Source: Mactromeris polynyma (Eukaryota; Mollusca; Bivalvia; Venerida; Mactridae). Taken from it: a stretch of 64,000 nucleotides of DNA. A program made the translations under genes and the position numbers. Shown here piece after piece: positions 1 to 12,760 of the stretch; position 1 is the first letter of the stretch; each line of letters opens with the position of its first letter. The DNA is taken from contig JASFXZ010000009.1 of NCBI GenBank assembly GCA_032209605.1, forward strand, positions 14,867,553-14,931,552, in the 5' to 3' direction. The notes beneath the pieces are model-generated. The model was not told the origin of the DNA. It ran no database searches and saw nothing but the letters and a program-made list of their open reading frames with translations.

Positions 1-53
1 ATTTCTCGGGCGGCTTTCTTGAACATGCACGTATGTAGTTATAGCGCCCTGGC
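1..53 (-). CDS. possible second exon of a secreted or membrane protein, cut by the window edge
   Basis: On the minus strand a good acceptor (a pyrimidine-containing stretch ending CTCAG) lies at 54-60, followed by an open stretch to the window edge. Joined to the two bases left over from the exon at 1368-1561 it reads in frame as R-PGRYNYIRACSRKPPEK, with no stop. The phase match and the locally higher GC are the only support. The stretch is 53 bases long, and I recognise no family. Inference; it could be chance. Confidence 0.28.
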
Positions 54-1367
54 CTGAGTATAAGCACATTTTAGCCGGCAAATAACGTTACTTTGTGTTG
101 ATTTTTTCCATTGAATAAATTTCAAGAATTGATTAATTTCTTTGATCAGTAAAACTGTTATTTTTTATATCATACGAAATATGTAGCGTATATTAAATGG
201 CACTTGACTTGAAACATCAGCACTTCAAACAATTCAATAGAACAATAATCAGTTACATGACGAAACGGATAACATTGTAAATGAAATCTGATTTTGAGAT
301 CCGTTCTAAAAAGTTGTACTTTTAAAAGTAAAAGATGTATAGTTTTAAAGACATTGAAATACGAAAGTTTCACTAAATACAAGATATCTCAAAAGTAGAA
401 TTTAATTTCACAGTATTCTATATAAAATAATACACGAATATGAATCGATTTATTTTTATAAACAACTATATCAGTTTCGGTTATATTGTTTTTACAACAC
501 AATGATTAGCCATACAATGTTATATTTTATAACTATGGTGCAACTTATTCCGAGAATAAAAATTCAAATAATTTCGCTGGAAGTTTTTGACCATATTTCT
601 GTACACTTCCAGCGTGATGCTGTCAAACTTTTGCCGATGTTGATGTGAAAGAGAGTTGTTTAAGATCAGCATATTTTTTAAGAGAAAGACTTCTGTTTTT
701 TCCTCCAAAATAATCTTAAATCTGACGACAACTATAACGTATAAAATCGCACCTAGCGCGTTGAAGTAATTTAAAAGCAAGATCACTGCAGGATAAATGT
801 TGGTTCGTACACCGGGCTGAACTGACATCGAAATATTATGTCCATGATTATAAAACTTACAAAAAAATATCGTTTCTATATTTTTTGTTTTCGTTGTGTT
901 TTTTTTCTTTCTATTTAGCTTAATATAGAATTATCGTATAGACACATACTTATATATATAGAAAAGAAGGCAACTTTACTCAATACGAATAATGTTTGGA
1001 TCAATGACAAATTAATTAAATTATAACAAAACCATTCATGAACGTGTCTTTTTATTGAGATACTGTAATATTTCCTAAAAGTTGGAGATCAACTTATATG
1101 TTTAAAAATTCATCTGATGTATATGTACCTTTGTAGACGTCCAATTAACATACTTTAAAAAAGCGTGCTGAGCATGAAGACATAGTCTAAAATTGTAATA
1201 TTTACTTAACTGAGAATAATGAAAATAATAATGAAGAAAATATACAAATGTAAAACATGATAAATAAATAATTGTATACAAGCATAATACGGAATACATA
1301 TCTGGAATTTATGTAAATATATATATATTAATGTGATTATTTTTAATGCAATAAATTTATATAGTAC

Positions 1368-1561
1368 CTCTGTAAATCTGGGTGTATGGCCCCTTCATGA
1401 CTGCTGCCACCGGTGGACCCTACAATGCTGTCTGCAACATCTCCTGCGGGGGACAGGGAGGACGGAGGTTCCGGGTGACTGTCATTATGTGCCGACTCTT
1501 GACAAAAAACGAGTTCCAGACACAAAAACACTAAACTAGTCACTGTATCACGAATCTTCAT
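1368..1561 (-). CDS. probable first coding exon with signal peptide, unknown secreted or membrane protein
   Basis: The minus-strand ATG at 1561 opens a 64-codon frame that ends at a donor (CAGAG followed by gtacta). The first about 21 residues, MKIRDTVTSLVFLCLELVFC, have a short basic start and a hydrophobic core, so they look like a signal peptide; a glutamate inside the core is a weakness. The rest is polar, rich in Ser, Pro, His and Gly (SAHNDSHPEPPSSLSPAG and on), as expected of a disordered extracellular N terminus such as that of a receptor. The stretch is clearly more GC-rich than its flanks, which suits an exon. The gene would continue leftwards out of the window. I do not recognise the family. 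The plus strand is also open here but has no usable splice sites. Confidence 0.42.
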
Positions 1562-2516
1562 ATTTTCGGCAAAATTGTCGTATTGATGAGAAGACTAAAT
1601 CAATGTCGGAATGCCTTACCTCAAATTTAGTTCAATCTAAACTTTTGTTAACAAAAATTGTCTTAATAACAATCAAATCTTACACAAAATTTCTTTTAAA
1701 AATATCAATTCTTTTAGCAACGTTAAATAATTTCAATACAATTTTAGTCCTTTACAGTCTGCTTGTATATACACAGAATATAAATTGATGAAATTATTCA
1801 CACGCAAGTTACCATAGATATTCGTTACTAATCGTACCAATGCTCAGCTAACACTAACTCTAGTCGGTAGGACTGCGCCGTATTTATGACTGCGGAAAAT
1901 TACTCCCGCCATCAGGTCACCGGAGACGAAACATTATTTACCAATGTGTCTGAGTTAGTTAGTTAGCATCAGGTGTGAAGAACGGCGCAAGAATAGACAA
2001 GCTGCTATTTAATTTGTCTGCTAGAATTTTTCTACGGCATTTTGATTTTGAAAATGCACTTGTTTTGCATAAATTCTGTTACGTCATGAGGGTATATACT
2101 GAAATATTTGACGGGTGGGACGCGATGGGAGTGCAAAAGGTGAAGTTATGAAGTGTTTCGAACTTATATGAGACATTAAATTTTATAACCCCAACCGCTT
2201 GCACTGACGATCCTATTTCAGAGTATCATGTCGTTTAAATATGACTGAGATTACAATTTAAATCTGATTACCAGGATTAGCACGGATAATTGATGAAGAG
2301 GTACCAGTTGTTAGTATATATGTTATATATTTATTCATTTAAAACAGTATTACAGTTTTTTCTCGTCTCCGATGGTTATATATAAGGTAGGTTCAAGTCC
2401 CTAAAAATTGCATTTAGTCTAAGTAAAATACTTTTTGTTAGTTTGATATTGATATGTGTCTTAAACCAAGGTAGCTCATTTCAGTCATCAAACGAAAGTA
2501 GGGATTATAATAAATA
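1562..2516. other. non-genic stretch upstream of the signal-peptide exon
   Basis: AT-rich. It would contain the 5' UTR and promoter of the minus-strand gene if that exon is real. I see no convincing exon, RNA gene or repeat array; only short TTAG-type repeats near 1955-1970. Confidence 0.3.
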
Positions 2517-2636
2517 TATGGTGGCATAGAGGTGACATGTGATAAATTATTTTTTATCTAGTTGCCACGACTAACTAACTCGTTCCCACGACATATATAT
2601 TTCGACATTTCACACATGTCACCTCTATGCCACCGT
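2517..2636. mobile_element. short inverted-repeat element (MITE-like), about 120 bp
   Basis: The left end GGTGGCATAGAGGTGACATG and the right end CATGTCACCTCTATGCCACC are near-perfect inverted repeats of about 25 bp, bounded by TA on each side. The interior is AT-rich with no reading frame. This is the structure of a non-autonomous DNA transposon; the superfamily is not determined. Confidence 0.7.
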
Positions 2637-2856
2637 ACAAATTGGACAGCACATGCTAATTTTTTGTTTTGATTACGAAAACGGAATTAATTTAGGTTTC
2701 ATTAATCAAAAACGTTTATCAAGCTAACTCAAAGTCGAGTTCATTTCCAGAGACAGCGAATATAATATATTAAATTCAGCCAAATTAAATTATTTTCTAC
2801 CACACTTGATACAATAGCAACAATGTAATTTTAAACTATGCCGAGTACAGGTTCCG

Positions 2857-3798
2857 GGGTAGAACAAATGTCGAGGGGTAGAGCACATGTCGAGGGATAG
2901 AGCACATGTCGAGGGGTAGAGCATATGTCGAGGGGTAGAGCACATGTCGAGGGGTAGATCACATGTCGATGGGTAGAGCACATGTCGAGGGGTAGAGCAC
3001 ATGTCGAGGGGTAGAGTACATGTCGAGGGGTAGAGCATATGTCGAGGGGTAGAGCACAAGTCGAGGGGTAGAGCACATGTCGAGGGATAGAGCACATGTC
3101 TAGGGGTAGATCACATGTCAAGGGGTAGAGCACATGTCGAGGGGTAGAGCACATGTCGATGGGTAGAGCATATGTCGAGGGGTAGAGCACATGTCGAGGG
3201 GTAGAGCACATGTCGAGGGGTAGAGTACATGTCGATGGGTAGAGCATATGTCGAGGGGTAGAGCACATGTCGAGGGGTAGAGCACATGTCGAGGGATAGA
3301 GCACATGTCGAGGGTAGAGTACATGTCGAGGGGCAAAGCACATGTCGAGGGGTAGAGCACATGTCGAGGGGTAGAGCACAAGTCGAGGGGTAGAGTACAT
3401 GTCGAGGGGTAGAGCACATGTCGAGGGGTAGAGCACATGTCGAGGGTTATAGCACATGTCGAGGGGTAGAGCACATGTCGAGGGGTAGAGCACATGTAGA
3501 GGGGTAGAGCACATGTCGAGGGATAGAGCACATGTCGAGGGGTAGAGCACATGTCTAGGGGTAGAGCACATGTCGAGGGGTAGAGCACATGGTGAGGGGA
3601 AGAGCACATGTCGAGGGGTAGAGCACATGTCGAGGGGTAGAGCACATGTCGAGGGGTAGAGCACATGTCGAGGGGTAGATCACATGTCGAGGGGTAGAGC
3701 ACATGTCGAGGGTAGAGCACATATCGAAGGGTAGAGCTCATGTCGAGGGGTAGAGCATATGTCGAGGGGTAGAGCACATGTCGAGGGGTAGGGCACAT
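2857..3798. repeat. 19-bp minisatellite, about 49 copies
   Basis: The unit is close to GTCGAGGGGTAGAGCACAT. Copies vary by single substitutions (CACAT/TATAT, GGGG/GGGA) and a few lose one G. Overlapping minus-strand frames of 100-277 codons reading STPRHVLYPSTCALPLDMC are a by-product of the repeat. Confidence 0.95.
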
Positions 3799-5574
3799 TT
3801 CATCAAAATCAGACTTATATTGACCAAGATACGGTCATATTTATACCGGCACACTTACAAGATTGTTAAGTAGAATTTAGTAATTGTACAAAATATTACT
3901 TTTCGAGTACCCCATACCACCCTGATGTCAAGCATTTGTACACTGAAATAATTCACAACAGTATGACGTATTTGTCGTATGATTATTATTGAGAAATGCA
4001 ACTGAAAGGTAAATATAACAAACAACCATGCTGACAATTTGGCGACCAAATATGAATACAGCAACGCATACGTCACATACATGGTTTTAGTATCACGCAC
4101 TGTACGCATTGATACGGATGTAACAAAACGGCAAAACAGTAGAAAGTGATAGTAATATAACAGAAACGATTACAATCTCTGAAAGTTTGTAGGAGATGAT
4201 CAGAGAGAACAAAGGGCAGCCGAATATGAAGGTTAGGTTCATTATCACGTGTTGTATACAACAATCGAACGCCATTTACAGTGCAGACTTTGGCACATTG
4301 TCATGGAGAGTCTAGACAAACGGCTGATACAAATAAGTTTGTAAGTAAGTTGTGAGAAGATACCTTTATCAGTTCGAGTAGTGTGTTCCTGTTCGCATCG
4401 ACGTGTGATATTCCCACCACCGTGTTTTGGGTCATTGTATTCATGATCCACGTAATTACCTGCCGTGTTTTTCTTGTTGGTAAAGTATCAAAAGAAATAA
4501 ACATCACTCATTCTATTATAATAAGAGTTCAGTAGTAACCTGTAACCATAAGAAAAGTAAAAATGTTCACGAGACTACTACGATTTGGAAGCGTTCCAGT
4601 CCGCGCTTAATATTCTTCGTTGGTGGTTATTCGCACAGACGATAAAACGCTGATAATTTGTCTGATGAATGAAGCTAAGGGCGGGAAAATGTATTCACCT
4701 GCAGCAGACGTAGTGTAGACGATCGCTCTGCAAGGCTCTAAAATAGTATCAGCTAGGGTTCCGTAGTGCATTGTACTATGGAAGAGAAAGTGTGGATGCT
4801 TTTGCTGTTGCATACAACACCAGACGACACCACAGCAAACATTCCAGACAGCAGACCAACTTAACCATGGATATTTGAGTCATATCTTAGAAACCCAAAA
4901 AAATCCAGACGCTGACGACCTAACGACGCCATTTGAATGTCCGTCGTAAAACACTCTGTTGTTAAAACTGTTGTCTGCTAGTCACATTGTGACATGTTTT
5001 ATCACCGTTCAGTCGGGTGTGGTTCGTACTGTTGAAAACAACAATAATTATTTATTTCACAATTGAGATAATATTTTGTGACAGCAACTGATGGGTGAAC
5101 AATTCGCGAGGAATATTGTGTTAGTAAAAACTCTTATTTTTATTGTGGTCCTTAATATATAGTACTGTGTGACCTAGGAAGAATTTTAAACTATATTTAA
5201 CACATTAAATTACATAAAGTATAAACAAATAGATAAAACGATGAAACATTAAGTTATCCCTATCAGGAATAATGAATGAAAAAGTTAAACAAATAAACTT
5301 AACGTTGTACTAGTATTAAGTAACAAATTATTAAACTGAAAGGAAAGACAATCAATTATTTTAAACGATCATTGAGGGGTATGCTATAATGGGGTTTAAA
5401 GTGACTTTTCCAGCTATAAGGTCAGAGGAAGACCCTATACACCCCTTCTAGCATTATGTAGAGCATATAAGGGGACACTGGTAGAACCACCGAACTTCCA
5501 CACGCAAACCAGATAGTTATCGAGTCCCGTATTTAGAGTTGTTCATGCAGGTTATCCTGGACCCGTAAACATAT
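3799..5574. other. non-genic stretch between two minisatellites
   Basis: AT-rich DNA with short frames only (under 85 codons) and no recognisable protein, RNA gene or array. Nothing further seen. Confidence 0.3.
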
Positions 5575-8183
5575 ACAATACTGCGCGCTGTATCGTTACA
5601 AAGTGGATTCTGCCACAATACTGCGCGCTGTATCGTTACAAAGTGGATTCTGCCACAATACTGCGCGCTGTATCGTTACAAAGTGGATTCTGTCACAATA
5701 CTGCGCGCTGTATCGTTACAAAGTGGATTCTGCCACAATACTGCGCGCTGTAGCGTTACAAAGTGGATTCTGCCACAATACTGCGCGCTGTAGCGTTACA
5801 AAGTGGATTCTGTCACAATACTGCGCGCTGTAGCGTTACAAAGTGGATTCTGCCACAATACTGCGCGCTGTGTCGTTACAAAGTGGATTCTGCCACAATA
5901 CTGCGCGCTGTATCGTTACAAAGTGGATTATGCCACAATACTGCGCGCTGTATCGTTACAAAGTGGATTCTGTCACAATACTGCGCGCTGTATCGTTACA
6001 AAGTGGATTCTGTCACAATACTGCGCGCTGTATCGTTACAAAGTGGATTCTGTCACAATACTGCGCGCTGTATCGTTACAAAGTGGATTCTGTCACAATA
6101 CTGCGCGCTGTATCGTTACAAAGTGGATTCTGTCACAATACTGCGCGCTGTATCGTTACAAAGTGGATTCTGCCACAATACTGCGCGCTGTATCGTTACA
6201 AAGTGGATTCTGTCACAATACTGCGCGCTGTATCGTTACAAAGTGGATTCTGTCACAATACTGCGCGCTGTATCGTTACAAAGTGGATTCTGTCACAATA
6301 CTGCGCGCTGTATCGTTACAAAGTGGATTCTGTCACAATACTGCGCGCTGTATCGTTACAAAGTGGATTCTGTCACAATACTGCGCGCTGTATCGTTACA
6401 AAGTGGATTCTGTCACAATACTGCGCGCTGTATCGTTACAAAGTGGATTCTGTCACAATACTGCGCGCTGTATCGTTACAAAGTGGATTCTGTCACAATA
6501 CTGCGCGCTGTATCGTTACAAAGTGGATTCTGTCACAATACTGCGCGCTGTATCGTTACAAAGTGGATTCTGTCACAATACTGCGCGCTGTATCGTTACA
6601 AAGTGGATTCTGCCACAATACTGCGCGCTGTATCGTTACAAAGTGGATTCTGTCACAATACTGCGCGCTGTATCGTTACAAAGTGGATTCTGTCACAATA
6701 CTGCGCGCTGTGTCGTTACAAAGTGGATTCTGTCACAATACTGCGCGCTGTATCGTTACAAAGTGGATTCTGTCACAATACTGCGCGCTGTATCGTTACA
6801 AAGTGGATTCTGTCACAATACTGCGCGCTGTATCGTTACAAAGTGGATTCTGTCACAATACTGCGCGCTGTATCGTTACAAAGTGGATTCTGTCACAATA
6901 CTGCGCGCTGTATCGTTACAAAGTGGATTCTGTCACAATACTGCGCGCTGTATCGTTACAAAGTGGATTCTGTCACAATACTGCGCGCTGTATCGTTACA
7001 AAGTGGATTCTGTCACAATACTGCGCGCTGTATCGTTACAAAGTGGATTCTGTCACAATACTGCGCGCTGTGTCGTTACAAAGTGGATTCTGTCACAATA
7101 CTGCGCGCTGTATCGTTACAAAGTGGATTCTGTCACAATACTGCGCGCTGTATCGTTACAAAGTGGATTCTGCCACAATACTGCGCGCTGTATCGTTACA
7201 AAGTGGATTCTGTCACAATACTGCGCGCTGTGTCGTTACAAAGTGGATTCTGTCACAATACTGCGCGCTGTAGCGTTACAAAGTGGATTCTGCCACAATA
7301 CTGCGCGCTGTATCGTTACAAAGTGGATTCTGTCACAATACTGCGCGCTGTGTCGTTACAAAGTGGATTCTGTCACAATACTGCGCGCTGTATCGTTACA
7401 AAGTGGATTCTGTCACAATACTGCGCGCTGTATCGTTACAAAGTGGATACTGCCACAATACTGCGCGCTGTATCGTTACAAAGTGGATTCTGCCACAATA
7501 CTGCGCGCTGTGTCGTTACAAAGTGGATTCTGTCACAATACTGCGCGCTGTATCGTTACAAAGTGGATTCTGCCACAATACTGCGCGCTGTGTCGTTACA
7601 AAGTGGATTCTGTCACAATACTGCGCGCTGTGTCGTTACAAAGTGGATTCTGTCACAATACTGCGCGCTGTATCGTTACAAAGTGGATTCTGTCACAATA
7701 CTGCGCGCTGTATCGTTACAAAGTGGATTATATCACAATACTGCGCGCTGTATCGTTACAAAGTGGATTCTGTCACAATACTGCGCGCTGTATCGTTACA
7801 AAGTGGATTCTGCCACAATACTGCGCGCTGTATCGTTACAAAGTGGATTCTGCCACAATACTGCGCGCTGTATCGTTACAAAGTGGATTCTGCCACAATA
7901 CTGCGCGCTGTATCGTTACAAAGTGGATTCTGCCACAATACTGCGCACTGTATCGTTACAAAGTGGATTCTGCCACAATACTGCGCACTGTATCGTTACA
8001 AAGTGGATTCTGCCACAATACTGCGCGCTGTATCGTTACAAAGTGGATTCTGCCACAATACTGCGCGCTGTATCGTTACAAAGTGGATTCTGCCACAATA
8101 CTGCGCGCTGTATCGTTACAAAGTGGATTCTGTCACAATACTGCGCGCTGTATCGTTACAAAGTGGATTCTGCCACAATACTG
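5575..8183. repeat. 40-bp minisatellite, about 65 copies, very homogeneous
   Basis: The unit reads CTGCGCGCTGTATCGTTACA then AAGTGGATTCTGTCACAATA. The spacing is exactly 40 bp over 2.6 kb with no indels seen; copies differ at a few positions (TATCG/TGTCG/TAGCG, TGTCAC/TGCCAC). Because 40 leaves remainder 1 on division by 3, all three plus frames read the same 40-residue peptide in turn, giving false frames of 476-839 codons. There are no spacers, so it is not CRISPR-like. Confidence 0.97.
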
Positions 8184-10799
8184 TCCTTGATTAGAATGTA
8201 TTCAGTTGTGTCTTGGATTTCACTATTCCATCGTGACTGTAATTATTTGAAATGGAACTCTGACTTTCGACTGTGCACGTGACCCAATTAGTCAGAAAAC
8301 ATCCGTCTGACAAATAAGTTTCGGCAGGCTTTATCTTAGTGCTAACAACTTAAATCAGTCTGCATGACTTGAGGAATCGGTTCAACTATTCAAAAACTTG
8401 ACAAGTCGGGTAATTGAGAGACTTAGGATGAAACTTGAACAAGGTTGTTATTTCAGTAACGTTTCTCACAATTCGCTGTTTTGCTCCAGCGTCTCGCCGG
8501 CTAAGATCCACCACAGTTTTATCCAAAACATCGCCTAACGAGCTATGGTTATGTAAAACATATCATCTTGATCTATTGATTATCATGGTGTAACTGACAG
8601 TACATTGGCTGACCGCCATGTCGGATTACGGGAAAATATAATCAGTTTATTTTTCTCCGACGAAATAATCGTTCTTTGAGATTTTGTGTTTGCTACGTCT
8701 ATCTTCTGTCTATTTCGATGGAATGTGCGCATCAAAATAAACTGTCTGCAAGGCGTGGCTTTCTATCTTCAAGGCCAACGCTAAGAATGAATTTAATGGC
8801 GACAAGCAGTGAGCAAGAACAGGTTATGTTGATTTAAATAATTCTAATAAACCATGCCGATATTTCCACTCACTTTGCTAAATTCGTGTCTGCTTGTAAT
8901 AGACTCATAGACTAGCTCAGGGGCTTAAAACGTGTAATAGTCAGATTGCCTTTTCTATGCATTAATAGCATTATCTCCACTGAAAGACGGGTACCAGTCA
9001 AATTTTGACTGTCGTTTTGTGTAAATGTAAAATTTAAAACGGTCACGGAACATTTTGTTGATACAGATCAATTCTTACGTATATAAATGAGCAAATAGGT
9101 CGAGAAGGCAACATACAAAATGCATAGCAACCGAAATCACAAGGAGTTATAGAAAATAGTGAAGTTAACAACCGACAAGAAATACATGTATCTTTAAAAA
9201 ACGGCGTAGATAGAATGATGTCTTCCGGTATATTAAATGAAATAATGTTTTTTGCAACATGTTGAAAAATAAGTCCTTACAAAAAATAAATTCGGATATA
9301 TATATAGTATAATCATAGACCTTTCTTATCAGTGTCATTTTATATATGACCACCGTATATGCTAAATATATCAGCTAACGAACACATATCTAACGAAAAC
9401 CCCGTTTGGTGCCTCTTGGGTAAAAATATGATTGGTCAGATTTTGAAAAGCCCGCTTCGAGGACAACATTTGGTTGGTAAAAAATGTAGGTCAAAATCAA
9501 TGTTATACAGCTACGCCGAAGAAAGACAAAAGGTACAAGCCAATGTCTTCAGCGAATGCACCATTGACAGTGTATAATGTAATAGTTTCCCTTTACAATA
9601 CAAGCTTAATGTGCCTCTGTGGGCGAACATGGAAAATTCGACGTAAACGGTAAAATCGTATGAGTGCGGCCATGACACTTACGATATTTTGAGCGTACTA
9701 CGAGATCTATGACGTTCTCGTAAAGTAACGACAAATACTACTATAATCTTAGTTAAGATAACGTTCATGAAACGCATTTTGGTAGATACGTTAACGTAAG
9801 ATAGATGTTACGATAAGATACGTCTTAAGATCGTCTATATAACGAGCCCCAGGGGTCAGTATCTTGTCCATGCTACTAGGATTTGCCACGAAAGTAAAAG
9901 TTTCTGGCACAGAACCAAAAGCAGACAGAACTGGTAGGAGTGAAATAGAATCACCTCAACGGGCCCGACCTCCTGAAAGCGTACTATTAATCGTTAAGAA
10001 GTTGGGCCGCAAAACAGTAATACCACTTATCATCTTTTCTCGTTGACTATATGTGTAACATCTTAGAATTTCTTCTGAAGTGCTGCAAACAGCCGCACCA
10101 GGTCCGAATGCTATAGGTACGAGATAACACTTTGTATTGATTTATTCACAGCTCCACCTCTGTTAGATGTAGTTGTTACATTATCTTGCAGGCGCGTATC
10201 CAGGCATACGCACGTACGCCGATGCGTACAATTCGTCAGAAAAAGTGAAAAAATAAAAGTTTCAAAAATGCAATTTAGACTGAAGGCTGAGGAAGGCCTA
10301 GTATATCATTTGTTTGACAATGTAATTTAAGTAGTATGCTAATGACAAAGAAAATGCCAAAATAAAACTGAAATAGAGCACGAAAACGGACCATTTGCCT
10401 CCTAGTTTTCTAAATCTCCCACACCTAACCACCCCCACCCCCGCACTCCATTCGCAGCCTTACTTCTCGTTACGCACCTACGATGCTCACACCTTGTGTA
10501 CACTTCAAAACCGTCCAGGTTCTCCTCTGTCTTTAACAATAATGATGTCTTAAGACTTTCCTATATCTGACAGTATCACCTAACACTATCATTATGTGAC
10601 GAAATTACGTCATTTATTATCGTGGGGGATAGTGTTGCTCTCCAAGAGAGTGGGCGAACTACGAGGTAGCTACGAGTCGGATCGCGTTTTCATTAGAATG
10701 AGCATGCGGCTCTGCAAAATGAATTGTATCGGACGTTTATGTATTACTTTACAATAATTGGTAAGCAAACAAGTTTAAGGAATATGTGGAGTCGCCTCT
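8184..10799. other. non-genic stretch with possible element ends
   Basis: No convincing exon. The segment around 9640-9860 has repeated ACG/CGT-rich motifs and ends CTATATAACGAGCCCC, resembling the end of a dispersed DNA element, but I could not find its partner end. The small frames at 9359-9577 and 9864-10046 match nothing I recognise. Confidence 0.3.
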
Positions 10800-11160
10800 G
10801 CCATCCACCTATGCATGTGTAGGCAATCAAATCTAAACCATACGTGAGACCACCTTCCCCACCAACCAATGCATGTGTAGGCAATCAAATATAAACCATA
10901 CGTGAGACCACCTTCGCCACCAACCAATGCATGTGTAGGCAATCAAATATAAACCATACGTGAGACCACCTTCGCCACCAACCAATGCATGTGTAGGCAA
11001 TCAAATATAAACCATACGTGAGACCACCTTCCCCACCAACCAATGCATGTGTAGGCAATCAAATATAAACCATACGTGAGACCACCTTCGCCACCAACCA
11101 ATGCATGTGTAGGCAATCAAATATAAACCATACGTGAGACCACCTTCGCCACCAACCAAT
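10800..11160. repeat. 58-bp tandem repeat, about 6 copies
   Basis: The unit contains AATGCATGTGTAGGCAATCA, AATATAAACCATACGTGAGA and CCACCTTCGCCACCAACC. Copies differ at one or two bases (TTCGCC/TTCCCC, CTAAACC/ATAAACC). Confidence 0.93.
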
Positions 11161-11289
11161 GAGAATGAAACAATATCTAGAACAGAAAGTGTTAATGCCG
11201 TTCATGTATAACCATGTTTATTTAATATTTGATTAAACATTAATAGAGACAGAGATTTCCCTGACGCAGAAATATTGAGTCCCTGACAA

Positions 11290-11410
11290 ACGTTTGTCAA
11301 GTATAAACTGCATATCTGGGACCCTACAAATGTACGAAGGAACGTAAATTTATCAAACACGAGGGTCCAAGGACCCCTAACTGAAGAATCCTAGGGAAAA
11401 CCATGAGAGA
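11290..11410. repeat. dispersed repeat fragment, also found inverted at 28.3 kb
   Basis: CATATCTGGGACCCTACAAA, GAGGGTCCAAGGACCCCTAA and CCTAGGGAAAACC match, in reverse complement, the block at 28318-28458 (GGGTCCCAGATATGC, AGTCCTTGGACCCTCGTG, GGTTTTCCTAGGA). A weaker relative may lie near 54330-54420. Family unknown. Confidence 0.6.
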
Positions 11411-11669
11411 AGTCGAGCAAGAAATGCCACCCGAGCAGCAGGAGCGCACTGCCTCCAAATAGCGCAAGTATGTAAAATATATATATGCAAGTATATATAT
11501 GCAAGTAAACAACTAGACAGGCAAATGGATCAAGATTGCACACCATTCATGTATGGAATCATGTTTGCGAAATCCGTGCGCCACTTGTCGTCGACTTTGT
11601 GCAGCACATGCACACCTAAAATATCATCATGCACTTTACATCGTCTCCTTAGGCATAGTATAAAGTATG

Positions 11670-12760
11670 GAGTGGAGTCTTGGAGTGGAGTCTTGGAGTG
11701 GAGTCTTGGAGTGGAGTCTTGGAGTGGAGTCTGGAGTCTGACCTTGGAGCTGATTTTTGGAGCTGAATTTTTGGAGTGAGAATTCTGGCTTTGGAATTGG
11801 GTTTTCATGTTCTTAATATAGTAACTTGGATCTATACTGGAAAATATCCTATTATTGGAATTGTTTGCTGGGACTTTTGATTATTATGTATATGCATCTG
11901 GTTACATTATTTATACTTATATAAACTTTATTATAGTTATTTACCGGTCAGTTTCAGTAATATTGGGTGATGAAACTATGACTTCCTTTTTTAAAAGTGT
12001 ACTTTCTGAGGACACGGATGAGTGAATTACACTGCAAACATGTTCCTTTCTGCAGAAGCAGGTACCATTTAAGACCATAAAATACAAGAAACTGGTCAAG
12101 TACGGTCTCAGGGGACCATTTAACCTCTACTGAACTAATCATGGACACTGGGTAGACACGTTGTACAAACACACTGTTGAAATAGGTCTCTGGTGTATTA
12201 TTATCTTTTAACCTGCTAGTTAAAGGTAATTATTATAATAATGCACCATCTTCATCTGGATTATCCAAATTAATTTGACAATAAAACTTTAAACAATATT
12301 TCTCTCAATTTTCTTTCCAGTGATTTTGCTCATTTTATGACCTGCTGAATGAACAGTTATGGACACCATGATGCATCCTAATATTTTGTGATAAATGTCC
12401 TTTGATCTATGATATAGTATTTTGATTCTGTGAACTGATCTTTTTACATATTGACTTTAAAACACCAGATTTCTAATGGAAGAATGTGAATGGTGAATGT
12501 GTATTTAATGACTTTCACAAAAATTATACATTTTCATGCACATTCGATATTTGCAACTATTGCATAGATAATATAAAAATATCATTGTCATAATGATTAG
12601 GAATTTCAAAATAAAAAAGTTCAAATGTAGAACTGAAATATTCCAAAACAAAGAGGAAAACAAACTCTAAGGTCAGACTTCAAAATCTCACACCAGAAAT
12701 TCAGCTCCAAAAATCAGCTCCAAGGTCAGACTCCAGACTCCATTCCAAGACTCCGTCTCC
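11670..12760. mobile_element. candidate DNA element with inverted ends built from a GGAGTCTT repeat
   Basis: A 13-bp tandem repeat (GAGTGGAGTCTTG, about 5 copies, 11670-11735) runs into GGAGTCTGACCTTGGAGCTG and ATTTTTGGAGCTGAATTT (to about 11782). The reverse complement of nearly the same 70 bp is at 12681-12753. The arms are about 0.95 kb apart around AT-rich, non-coding DNA. An inverted pair with variable tandem ends fits a non-autonomous foldback-type transposon. Exact ends and target duplication are not resolved. Confidence 0.55.

Noticed and set aside
520..828. 102-codon minus frame with a hydrophobic stretch
   Set aside because: AT-driven composition, no recognised family, and its acceptor phase does not fit the upstream exon without an early stop.
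1333..1539. Plus-strand coding with a thrombospondin-like Cys motif (CNISCGGQGG in one frame)
   Set aside because: No acceptor or donor fits, and the minus strand gives a signal peptide with a good donor.
2790..3798. Minus-strand frames of 101-277 codons
   Set aside because: 19-bp minisatellite read in several frames.
5575..8183. CRISPR array
   Set aside because: Contiguous repeats without spacers in a eukaryotic genome.
5763..8282. Plus-strand frames of 476, 795 and 839 codons
   Set aside because: They only restate the 40-bp satellite in each frame; no non-repeat coding sequence or family match.
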